Assembly: GCA_938084845.1 (NCBI GenBank)
Contig: CALKEB010000028.1
Span: 44,479-108,478 of the forward strand
Length of the DNA: 64,000 bases
Origin: an uncultured Polaribacter sp.
Lineage (GTDB): Bacteria > Bacteroidota > Bacteroidia > Flavobacteriales > Flavobacteriaceae
Direction of reading: 5' to 3'
Part shown: piece by piece, positions 14,792 through 22,235 of the stretch
Layout of the letters: every line of letters begins with the position of its first letter
How positions within the stretch are numbered: the stretch's first letter is position 1
Made by a program: the position numbers and the translations under genes
Notes under the pieces: model-generated
What the model was told of the DNA's origin: nothing
Seen by the model: only the letters and a program-made list of their open reading frames with translations
Databases searched by the model: none

Positions 14792-15778
14792 ATGCTTAAA
14801 GTTGGAGTTTTAGGGGCTGGTCATCTAGGAAAAATACATCTTCGTCTTTTAAAAGAATCTACTAAATATGATTTGGTTGGATTTTATGATCCCTCGCAAG
14901 AAAATGCGCAAAAGGTAGTCGAAGAATTTGGATATACATCATTTGAAACTATCGATTGCTTAATTGACGCTGTAGATGTAGTAGATATAGTAACCCCAAC
15001 CCTATCGCATTTTGATTGTGCCGAAAAAGCAATTAAAAAAGGAAAACATATTTTTATAGAAAAACCTATTGCTAAAACTGTACTAGAAGCAGAAGCTATT
15101 AAAACACTAGCTAGTCAATACCATGTAAAGGGACAAGTTGGTCATGTAGAGCGTTTTAATCCTGCTTTTAAAGCTGTTAAAGATAAGATTAACAACCCTA
15201 TGTTTATAGAGACCCATCGTTTAGCAGAATTTAATCCTAGAGGAACAGATGTTCCAGTTGTGTTAGACTTAATGATTCATGATATCGATATAATTTTGTC
15301 GGTTGTAAATTCTAAAGTAAAAAATGTACATGCAAGTGGTATTTCTGTAATTTCAGAAACTCCCGATATTGCCAATGCAAGGATAGAATTTGAAAATGGT
15401 TGTGTTGCGAACTTAACTGCAAGTAGGATATCTATGAAGAATATGAGAAAAACTCGTTTTTTTCAAAAAGATGCCTATATATCTGTTAATTTTTTGAGTA
15501 AAGAGTCTGAGATTGTACGAATACAAGATGCTCCAGAAAAGGAAGACGAATTCGCAATGATTTTAAAAAATGATGCAGGTGAAAAAAAACAAATATATTT
15601 CGAAAATATAGACGTCTCTAACAATAACGCAATCTTAGAAGAACTTGAAACTTTTGCTGACGCAATAACAAACAATACTACACCTATTGTCTCTTTAGAA
15701 AATGGTACAGAAGCACTACGTATTGCACAATGGGTAATCGATTGTTTTAAAACAGAAGAAGATTTAGTGAAAAAATAA
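14792..15778 (+). CDS. Gfo/Idh/MocA family oxidoreductase
   Basis: The 328-residue product has an N-terminal NAD(P)-binding Rossmann fold (GVLGAGHLGKIHLRLL, residues 5-20) and the EKPIAKT motif near residue 90 that positions the nicotinamide. The C-terminal alpha/beta domain has VLDLMIHDIDI, with the usual catalytic His region, and INARIEFE-like strands. Family members oxidise or reduce sugars, inositols or related compounds. The substrate cannot be told from the sequence. It ends eight bases before the 3-hydroxyacyl-CoA dehydrogenase gene, so the two are co-transcribed. Confidence 0.85.
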   Translation: MLKVGVLGAGHLGKIHLRLLKESTKYDLVGFYDPSQENAQKVVEEFGYTSFETIDCLIDAVDVVDIVTPTLSHFDCAEKAIKKGKHIFIEKPIAKTVLEAEAIKTLASQYHVKGQVGHVERFNPAFKAVKDKINNPMFIETHRLAEFNPRGTDVPVVLDLMIHDIDIILSVVNSKVKNVHASGISVISETPDIANARIEFENGCVANLTASRISMKNMRKTRFFQKDAYISVNFLSKESEIVRIQDAPEKEDEFAMILKNDAGEKKQIYFENIDVSNNNAILEELETFADAITNNTTPIVSLENGTEALRIAQWVIDCFKTEEDLVKK

Positions 15779-15786
15779 ATTTTATT

Positions 15787-16674
15787 ATGAAAAATATAGC
15801 AGTAATAGGTGCTGGTACTATGGGTAATGGTATAGCACATACATTTGCACAATTCAATTATAATGTACAATTAATCGATGTTTCTGAGAAAGCATTAGCC
15901 AACGGAATTGCAACCATCTCCAAAAATTTAGATAGAATGGTGGCTAAACAAAAAATTAGTGAAGATGACAAAAAGAAAACACTTTCAAACATTTCTACCT
16001 ATACCACTATAAAAGAGGGTATAAAATACGCTAGTTTGGTCATTGAAGCTGCCACTGAAAACGCAACTTTAAAATCGAAAATATTTAAAGAGTTAGATGA
16101 GGTTTGTGCAGAAGATACTATTTTAGCTACCAATACTTCTTCCATATCAATTACACAAATTGCAGCGGAAACACAAAGAGCAGATAAAGTTATAGGGATG
16201 CATTTTATGAACCCTGTACCTATTATGAAATTGGTAGAAATTATTAGAGGATACAATACCTCAGACGAGGTTACAGCTTTTATTGTTGATTTGAGTAAAA
16301 AAATTCAAAAAACACCTGTAGAAGTTAATGATTATCCAGGTTTTGTTGCCAATAGAATATTAATGCCAATGATTAATGAATCTATTGAGACTTTATACAA
16401 TGGTGTTGCTGGTGTTATCGAAATTGATACGGTTATGAAACTAGGGATGGCACATCCAATGGGCCCATTGCAGCTTGCAGACTTTATTGGTTTAGATGTT
16501 TGCTTATCTATTTTAAATGTAATGTATGATGGATTTAAAAACCCTAAATATGCTCCTTGTCCACTTCTTGTTAATATGGTAATGGCCGGAAAACTTGGTG
16601 TCAAATCTGGAGAAGGATTTTATGATTATAGAGAAAGTAAGAAAGCAGAGAAAGTAGCTAAGATGTTTAGCTAA
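15787..16674 (+). CDS. hbd: 3-hydroxybutyryl-CoA dehydrogenase
   Basis: This enzyme interconverts 3-hydroxybutyryl-CoA and acetoacetyl-CoA with NAD(P). The 295-residue product has the Rossmann motif VIGAGTMGNGIAHTFA, VIEAATENATLKSKIF, the catalytic segment NTSSISITQIA with the conserved Ser, GMHFMNPVPIMKLVEII with the catalytic His, the Glu in the following helix, and NDYPGFVANRILMPMINE. The C-terminal domain ends HPMGPLQLADFIGLDVCL and KSGEGFYDY. It is a stand-alone dehydrogenase rather than a FadB fusion. It follows the oxidoreductase by eight bases. Confidence 0.93.
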   Translation: MKNIAVIGAGTMGNGIAHTFAQFNYNVQLIDVSEKALANGIATISKNLDRMVAKQKISEDDKKKTLSNISTYTTIKEGIKYASLVIEAATENATLKSKIFKELDEVCAEDTILATNTSSISITQIAAETQRADKVIGMHFMNPVPIMKLVEIIRGYNTSDEVTAFIVDLSKKIQKTPVEVNDYPGFVANRILMPMINESIETLYNGVAGVIEIDTVMKLGMAHPMGPLQLADFIGLDVCLSILNVMYDGFKNPKYAPCPLLVNMVMAGKLGVKSGEGFYDYRESKKAEKVAKMFS

Positions 16675-16680
16675 TTGTAT

Positions 16681-17316
16681 ATGAGATTTACCTTATTCTT
16701 TTTTCTTATTGGAATTTGTGTTTTTACAATGCAAGGGCAAGAAGAACCTAAAATAAAGACTATGAAAATAGGCTTTTTATATGCGCATGGTTCAAACGAA
16801 AATTTTTTTCATGACGATCCGGATTACACGTATTCTTCAGAAAGTTACAAGGGACAATTTTTTTATTCAATTGGGAAATGGAAAAATATTAATTTTGAAT
16901 TAATAGTACAACCTCAAATTCAATTTTTAAAACACCAACTAATTAATGAGCAATACATTACCCCAGATCAAGAAGATTATCAAGAAAAAAGAAGAGAATT
17001 TACAACACCTAAAACATTCAATATTTATGCACTAGAATTTGGTGTATCTGCGAGTAAACAAATTTTATCAAAATTAGCCATAGAAACTTCCATGAGTCTT
17101 GGTTTTTCTTTTGTGAATAAACGAACTGAAAGACTAGCTAAAGGGTTTACATTTATAGAGAATTTTTCATTAGGGCTAAATTATACACTTTTTAATAATC
17201 AATTCATCTATATTGGGGGACATTTTGGGCATGTCTCTAATTTAAATATTAACAAACCCAATGATGGTTATAATTTATTAGGATATCAGATTGGATATCA
17301 GTTTAGAATTCACTAA
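16681..17316 (+). CDS. PagL-like acyloxyacyl hydrolase / outer-membrane barrel
   Basis: From ATG at 16681 the product is 211 residues; a TTG two codons earlier touches the preceding stop and is a less likely start. A signal peptide ends near TMQGQ. The chain alternates short strands as in an eight-stranded barrel and ends FGHVSNLNINKPNDGYN then LLGYQIGYQFRI. HVSN followed by KPN resembles the His-x-Ser motif of lipid A 3-O-deacylase PagL. The catalytic Glu of PagL, expected about 14 residues after the His, is not obvious. Assignment is moderate: lipid A modification is possible but unproven. The 3' end overlaps dps by four bases. Confidence 0.6.
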   Translation: MRFTLFFFLIGICVFTMQGQEEPKIKTMKIGFLYAHGSNENFFHDDPDYTYSSESYKGQFFYSIGKWKNINFELIVQPQIQFLKHQLINEQYITPDQEDYQEKRREFTTPKTFNIYALEFGVSASKQILSKLAIETSMSLGFSFVNKRTERLAKGFTFIENFSLGLNYTLFNNQFIYIGGHFGHVSNLNINKPNDGYNLLGYQIGYQFRIH

Positions 17317-17786
17317 ACTCCTAACCAAGAATTTAGCATCCAAATAGTCTTTTCCTGCTCTGAAATAAAATCGCTCATCATTGCATTGGTTCCCTCATCA
17401 CCTATGGTGTCCGATAATTCTAAAATAATTCTCTCCATCTTTAAAAGTTCAGAAAGTGAAAAAATAACAAGCTTAACAGCTTCTTCATCATTAGAGATAT
17501 CTTTACCTACAGGTACATTACTGTGTGCAATATAATCAGAGAACGTATGCAACGGTTTACCTTGTAACGTTAATATTCGTTCAGCAATTTCATCAATTTT
17601 AATTTGACTATCAGTGTAAAATTCTTCAAACTTTGTATGCAAATCAAAAAAATTTTTACCTTTAATATTCCAATGTAAACCTCTTAAATTTTGGTAGTAA
17701 ATTTGAAAATTGGCCAGTAAACTATTTAAATAGTCCACTGATTTTTTTGTAATTGATTTTTCTAAACCTAATATATTTTTATTCAT
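17313..17786 (-). CDS. dps: Dps DNA-protection ferritin
   Basis: Dps forms a 12-mer that oxidises and stores iron with hydrogen peroxide and covers DNA in starved or stressed cells. The 157-residue product has the ferroxidase residues of the family in LRGLHWNIKGKNFFDLHTKFEEFY (His, Asp, Glu) and IDEIAERILTLQGKPL. The C-terminal helix ends FISEQEKTIWMLNSWLG. It is divergent from oxyR across 94 bases that hold an imperfect palindrome. This is the classical OxyR-dps arrangement and suggests peroxide control. Confidence 0.95.
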   Translation of the reverse strand: MNKNILGLEKSITKKSVDYLNSLLANFQIYYQNLRGLHWNIKGKNFFDLHTKFEEFYTDSQIKIDEIAERILTLQGKPLHTFSDYIAHSNVPVGKDISNDEEAVKLVIFSLSELLKMERIILELSDTIGDEGTNAMMSDFISEQEKTIWMLNSWLGV

Positions 17787-17844
17787 AGTTTTTAATTTTA
17801 CTTAAAAATATACGAAAAAAAAAAGGTGTAACTATAATTATTAT

Positions 17845-17867
17845 TGATAGATTTAATATCTTTATCA
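17845..17867. promoter_or_regulatory. Imperfect palindrome between dps and oxyR
   Basis: TGATA at 17845-17849 and TATCA at 17863-17867 flank AGAT-TTAAT-ATCT. The element overlaps a TATCTTTA -7-like box 17-24 bases before oxyR. Its position suits an OxyR site controlling both divergent genes, but OxyR sites are degenerate, so this is inference. Confidence 0.35.
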
Positions 17868-17880
17868 GAAAATACTATAT

Positions 17881-18822
17881 ATGACAATTACACAACTAAA
17901 ATACGTTTTATCTGTTGCAGAATACCAAAATTTTACTGTTGCAGCAGAGCATAGTTTTGTAACGCAGCCTACCTTAAGTATGCAAATTCAAAAACTAGAG
18001 GATGAACTTAATGTTCAAATATTCAACAGATCTAAAAAACCTATTGAACTTACCGATATTGGTAAAAAAATCGTAGAGCAAGCAAAAGTCATTGTAGACG
18101 AGAGCAATCGTATTTTAGATATTGTACACCAACAAAAAGGATTTGTAGGGGGCGAATTTAAACTAGGTATTATCCCTACTATTATGCCTACCCTACTCCC
18201 AATGTTCTTGAATAATTTTACTAAAAAATACCCGAAAGTCAAGCTGATTATTGAAGAACTTACTACAGAAGAAATTATTAGAAAATTAACTGATGGGCAT
18301 ATTGATGCTGCAATTGCTGCTACTCCATTAGAAAATGAAGCCATAAAAGAGAGACCTTTGTATTATGAACCATTTGTAGGTTTAATTCCTGAAAATCATC
18401 GATTATTTAAGAATAAGAAAATTGATGTAAACGAATTGGTAATGGAAGACATACTTCTTTTAGAAGACGGACATTGCTTTAAAGATAACATTATAAATCT
18501 TTGCAGTGCCCATAAAATAGATAATAAAAAAGGATTTCAATTACAAAGTGGAAGTTTTGATACGCTTATAAAATTATCTAAAGAAGGTTTAGGGATGACA
18601 CTTTTACCTTATTTACATACCTTAGATTTAAATAATGCTGACACAAAATATCTTAGAGAGTTTAATAGCCCTCCTCCAGCAAGAGAGGTGAGTTTGATTT
18701 ACCATAAATCTCAACTAAAAATGCAACTTATAGAAGCCTTAAAGAAAACTATTGATGGAGTTGTTAGAGGGGCAATTTCATTTTCTGATGTTAAGATAAT
18801 TAGTCCTCTTCAAAGAAAATAG
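17881..18822 (+). CDS. oxyR: Peroxide-sensing LysR-type regulator OxyR
   Basis: OxyR activates peroxide defence genes after forming an internal disulphide. The 313-residue product has an N-terminal winged helix (ITQLKYVLSVAEYQNFTVAA to TQPTLSMQIQKLEDEL) and two substrate-binding-like subdomains. The redox cysteines are visible at exactly the E. coli positions: Cys199 in LEDGHC and Cys208 in NLC. GLGMTLLPYL is also conserved. Translation starts about ten bases after a plausible transcription start, so the mRNA leader is short. It is divergent from dps, its likely target. Confidence 0.93.
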   Translation: MTITQLKYVLSVAEYQNFTVAAEHSFVTQPTLSMQIQKLEDELNVQIFNRSKKPIELTDIGKKIVEQAKVIVDESNRILDIVHQQKGFVGGEFKLGIIPTIMPTLLPMFLNNFTKKYPKVKLIIEELTTEEIIRKLTDGHIDAAIAATPLENEAIKERPLYYEPFVGLIPENHRLFKNKKIDVNELVMEDILLLEDGHCFKDNIINLCSAHKIDNKKGFQLQSGSFDTLIKLSKEGLGMTLLPYLHTLDLNNADTKYLREFNSPPPAREVSLIYHKSQLKMQLIEALKKTIDGVVRGAISFSDVKIISPLQRK

Positions 18823-18896
18823 AAAATCTGTTATTAAAAAAAACCGTGATATAAATTTATAGTTTATACAACGTTTTTTTTAGTTTAAAGAAAATA

Positions 18897-20516
18897 TTAT
18901 GCATACATGGATGCTCTTAACTCTTTTATTTTAGGATCTGATAAATAATCATCAAAAGTTGAATACCTATCTATTGCACCTTTAGGCGTTAATTCAATAA
19001 TTCTATTGGCTACAGTTTGTGCAAACTCGTGGTCATGAGTAGAAAACAAAATGGTTCCTTTAAAATTTATTAATGAATTATTTAATGCTTGTATCGATTC
19101 TAAATCTAAATGATTGGTAGGTTCATCTAACATTAAAATATTAGCTCTTTTCATCATCATTTTTGACAACATACATCTTACTTTTTCACCCCCTGAAAGT
19201 ACATTACTTTTCTTTAAGGCTTCTTCTCCAGAAAAAATCATTTTACCTAAAAACCCTCTTAAAAAAACTTCTTCTCTCTCCTCTTCTGTTTGTGCATATT
19301 GCCTTAGCCAATCTACTAAATTTAAATCTCCGTTTTGAAAATATTTAGAATTGTCTAAAGGTAAATACGATTGTGTTGTCGTCACACCCCAAGAAAATTT
19401 ACCTGCATCAGCAGGTTCATTATTCGAAATAATTTGATAAAAGGCAGATATTGCTCTAGAATTTTTTGAAATAATAGCTACTTTATCTCCTTTGTTTAAG
19501 TTTATATGGATGTTATCAAATAATTTTTCACCTTCAAAGTGTTTACTTAATCCTTCTACATTTAAAATTTGATCTCCTGCTTCTCTATCTCTATCAAAAA
19601 TAATTGCTGGGTAACGTCTACTAGATGGTTTAATATCTTCTACGTTTAATTTGTCAATCATTTTCTTACGAGAAGTAGCTTGTTTTGATTTTGCAACGTT
19701 AGCAGAAAAACGACGTATAAATTCTTCTAATTCCTTCTTTTTATCTTCTGCTTTTTTATTTTGCTGTGCTCTTTGTTTTGCCGCTAATTGACTCGATTCA
19801 TACCAAAACGTATAATTTCCTGAATAGTGATTAATTTTACCAAAATCAATATCAGAAATATGAGTACAAACCGCATCTAAGAAATGCCTATCATGTGATA
19901 CAACAATTACACAGTTGTCAAAATTTGCAATAAAGTTTTCTAACCAAGCAATGGTCTCAAAATCTAAATCGTTGGTAGGCTCATCCATAATTAAGACATC
20001 TGGGTTTCCAAAAAGAGCTTGTGCTATTAAGACACGTACTTTTTGTTTACCGTCTAAATCTTTCATTAAAGTATAATGTAAATCTTCGGAAATACCTAAA
20101 TTGGATAACATGGCAGCAGCATCAGAATCTGCATTCCATCCATTCATTTCTTCAAATACAATTTGAAGTTCACCAATTTTTTCTGCATTTTCATCTGTAT
20201 AATCTGCATACAAAGCATCAATTTCTTTTTTAATTTTAAAAAGATCTTTGTTTCCCATAACAACAGTCTCTAAAACAGGATAATCATCATAAGCATAATG
20301 ATCTTGAGAAAGTACAGACATCCTTTTTCCAGTTTCTAAATGAACTTGACCCGAAGTTGCATCCATTTTACCAGAAATAATTTTTAAAAATGTAGATTTA
20401 CCTGCTCCATTTGCACCAATAATTCCATAACAATTTCCTGTCTGGAATTTGGTATTTACTTCATCAAACAAAACACGTTTTCCAAACTGAACAGATAAAT
20501 TAGATACTGATAACAT
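18897..20516 (-). CDS. ABC-F protein, YbiT-like, with one degenerate ATP site
   Basis: ABC-F proteins have two ABC ATPase domains on one chain and act on the ribosome E site. The 539-residue product has domain 1 with Walker A GANGAGKST (34-42), Walker B VLIMDEP (174-180) and H-loop VVSHDRH, but LDGKQK (154-159) in place of the LSGGQ signature. A charged linker runs about 240-300. Domain 2 has a true signature LSGGEK (440-445), Walker B LMLDEP and H-loop STHDHE, but SKNSRAISA (350-358) in place of Walker A. One composite site should bind ATP fully, the other should not. The ABC-F subgroup name is approximate. Confidence 0.9.
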   Translation of the reverse strand: MLSVSNLSVQFGKRVLFDEVNTKFQTGNCYGIIGANGAGKSTFLKIISGKMDATSGQVHLETGKRMSVLSQDHYAYDDYPVLETVVMGNKDLFKIKKEIDALYADYTDENAEKIGELQIVFEEMNGWNADSDAAAMLSNLGISEDLHYTLMKDLDGKQKVRVLIAQALFGNPDVLIMDEPTNDLDFETIAWLENFIANFDNCVIVVSHDRHFLDAVCTHISDIDFGKINHYSGNYTFWYESSQLAAKQRAQQNKKAEDKKKELEEFIRRFSANVAKSKQATSRKKMIDKLNVEDIKPSSRRYPAIIFDRDREAGDQILNVEGLSKHFEGEKLFDNIHINLNKGDKVAIISKNSRAISAFYQIISNNEPADAGKFSWGVTTTQSYLPLDNSKYFQNGDLNLVDWLRQYAQTEEEREEVFLRGFLGKMIFSGEEALKKSNVLSGGEKVRCMLSKMMMKRANILMLDEPTNHLDLESIQALNNSLINFKGTILFSTHDHEFAQTVANRIIELTPKGAIDRYSTFDDYLSDPKIKELRASMYA

Positions 20517-20698
20517 AACTCTATTTTAATTTTTTGCAAAAGTAATAAATTGATTTGTCTTTAAACAGGCTTACCTTCTCTTTTTAAATTTATTGACATT
20601 TATGAAGCTATTGTGCAACAACAATATTTAACAACGTATTAACAAAGGCTAGTCTAATGAATAGTTATTTTTGTAAGAACTATATATCAAGATATTGT

Positions 20699-22090
20699 AT
20701 GATTAAAAAATTAATATATTTATTTCAAATAATTATTTTAATAAGTTTAATTAGTTGTCAAACTTCTGTAAAAAATAATACTACTTATTTTGGTGGAAAA
20801 ATTATAAACCCCAAATCTAATAATGTAGTTCTATATTCTATGGAACAGGTAGTTGACACCTTTCTATTAGGTGAAAACAATAAATTTATTGGAGAATTAA
20901 AAAATGCAAATGAGGGATTATATTATTTTGTTCATGGCAATGAAAATCAATACATTTATTTAGAGCCTAAAGACAGTTTAATGCTTCGTTTAAATACTTG
21001 GGATTTTGACGAATCATTAGTTTTTTCAGGAAATGGAGCTGATAGAAATAACATACTAATTGATTGTTTTTTAGAAGATGAGAAAGAAAAAACACTGTTT
21101 TACGGGTTTAATAAAAAAGAGCCTACCTTTTTTAAAAGAAAAACAGACTCTCTATTAAATATAAAACAAGCTACCTTTAAAGATTATGTTGACAATCATC
21201 CTGAAGAAACAGATGGTTTTTTTGAAGTATTAAAAGTTGCACTTACGTTTCCTATCTATTCTCGTCTAGAAAGATATCCAGTCTTATATGCCAAATACTC
21301 AGAGAACGGAAATTTCCCAGAACTTGACAATACTTTTTATGCGTATCGAAATACAATAAACATTAACAAAGATAATCTAATGTACTTTCCACCTTACTCT
21401 AGGTATATTAGAAATTTTGTGTATAACGAAACTTATGCACTTGGTCATAAACCGATGAAAAGACAATACACATCGGGCTTTACTATTGATTTGTTAAATA
21501 TTATACAAGATAGAATTACATCAGAAAGCACTAAAAACGCATTTTTGAAACAAACATTAGTTAGCCATTTTTACAATAAATCTTCAGATCAAATAAATCT
21601 AGATGCGTTTAATCTTTTTCTAAAATCTTCTACAAATATTAAAGATAAAGGTACAATTCAGAACTTATTAAACGATTCTAAAGCCATAACTTTAGGAAAC
21701 AAAGTCCCAAATTTCAGAATAACGGACTACAATAATACAAGTCATAACATCCGAGAGTTGATTAAAAATAAAAATACTTTTCTTCTTTTTTGGAATCCTG
21801 AATATGTATCCAAATCTTACATCTCTTCACGTTTGGTTTACTTGAATACTAATTATCCTAACATTTCATACTGCTTAATTAAAACTGATGGTTTTGATAA
21901 AGAAAAAGTGGACAACATAGATATAAAGAACCAATTCTATATTGATAATACAAATACAGCTCAATCTTTTTTAAAGAGTAAAATGACAAGAACTGTTCTT
22001 GTAAACAAAAACGGAACAGTTATTAATGGTTTTGCTTCGCTATATTCAAACAATCTTATTCCTTATTTAGAAGTTTTAAATAAGAATTAA
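20699..22090 (+). CDS. Thioredoxin-fold lipoprotein without a CxxC motif
   Basis: From ATG at 20699 (463 residues) the chain begins MIKKLIYLF and has lipobox LISC; an ATG 14 codons earlier would place a polar segment before the signal. The N-terminal half is strand-rich (KIINPKSNNVVLY, IYLEPKDSLMLRLNTWDF), like the DUF4369-type domain of TlpA-related lipoproteins. The C-terminal part is a thioredoxin fold starting GNKVPNFRITDYNN, with LLFWNPEYVSKSY where TlpA would have WCxxC. It therefore cannot do disulphide exchange. The function is unknown; a binding or scaffold role in the envelope is inference. Confidence 0.75.
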   Translation: MIKKLIYLFQIIILISLISCQTSVKNNTTYFGGKIINPKSNNVVLYSMEQVVDTFLLGENNKFIGELKNANEGLYYFVHGNENQYIYLEPKDSLMLRLNTWDFDESLVFSGNGADRNNILIDCFLEDEKEKTLFYGFNKKEPTFFKRKTDSLLNIKQATFKDYVDNHPEETDGFFEVLKVALTFPIYSRLERYPVLYAKYSENGNFPELDNTFYAYRNTININKDNLMYFPPYSRYIRNFVYNETYALGHKPMKRQYTSGFTIDLLNIIQDRITSESTKNAFLKQTLVSHFYNKSSDQINLDAFNLFLKSSTNIKDKGTIQNLLNDSKAITLGNKVPNFRITDYNNTSHNIRELIKNKNTFLLFWNPEYVSKSYISSRLVYLNTNYPNISYCLIKTDGFDKEKVDNIDIKNQFYIDNTNTAQSFLKSKMTRTVLVNKNGTVINGFASLYSNNLIPYLEVLNKN

Positions 22091-22131
22091 TTTTAAAAAG
22101 ACATTCTTCAGGGTATTCATTTAATTTGTAC

Positions 22132-22139
22132 TACATTTG
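22132..22139 (+). promoter_or_regulatory. Candidate -7 box for the DEAD-box helicase gene
   Basis: TACATTTG matches TAnnTTTG, 97 bases before the start codon. This predicts a leader of about 90 bases that contains the hairpins described separately. Confidence 0.45.
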
Positions 22140-22153
22140 CACGATTTTATTTT

Positions 22154-22235
22154 TGAGTCTAACTCATTAAAAATCAGGTCGAATTTATAATCAGATTTAC
22201 AGGTGGGCGTTCTGTGAATCTACAAAATCACAGAA
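22154..22235 (+). promoter_or_regulatory. Structured 5' leader with mutually exclusive hairpins
   Basis: Hairpin A pairs AGATTTACA (22193-22201) with TGTGAATCT (22213-22221), nine pairs with one U-G. Hairpin B pairs TTCTGTGA (22210-22217) with TCACAGAA (22228-22235), eight perfect pairs ending one base before the ATG. A and B share 22213-22217, so only one can form. A small TGAGT-CTA-ACTCA hairpin lies at 22154-22166. Such a layout suits translational or temperature control of an RNA helicase. Confidence 0.5.

Noticed and set aside
15475..15870. A 131-codon minus-strand frame across the oxidoreductase/dehydrogenase junction
   Set aside because: Both plus-strand genes are solid there, and the antisense product has low-complexity composition.
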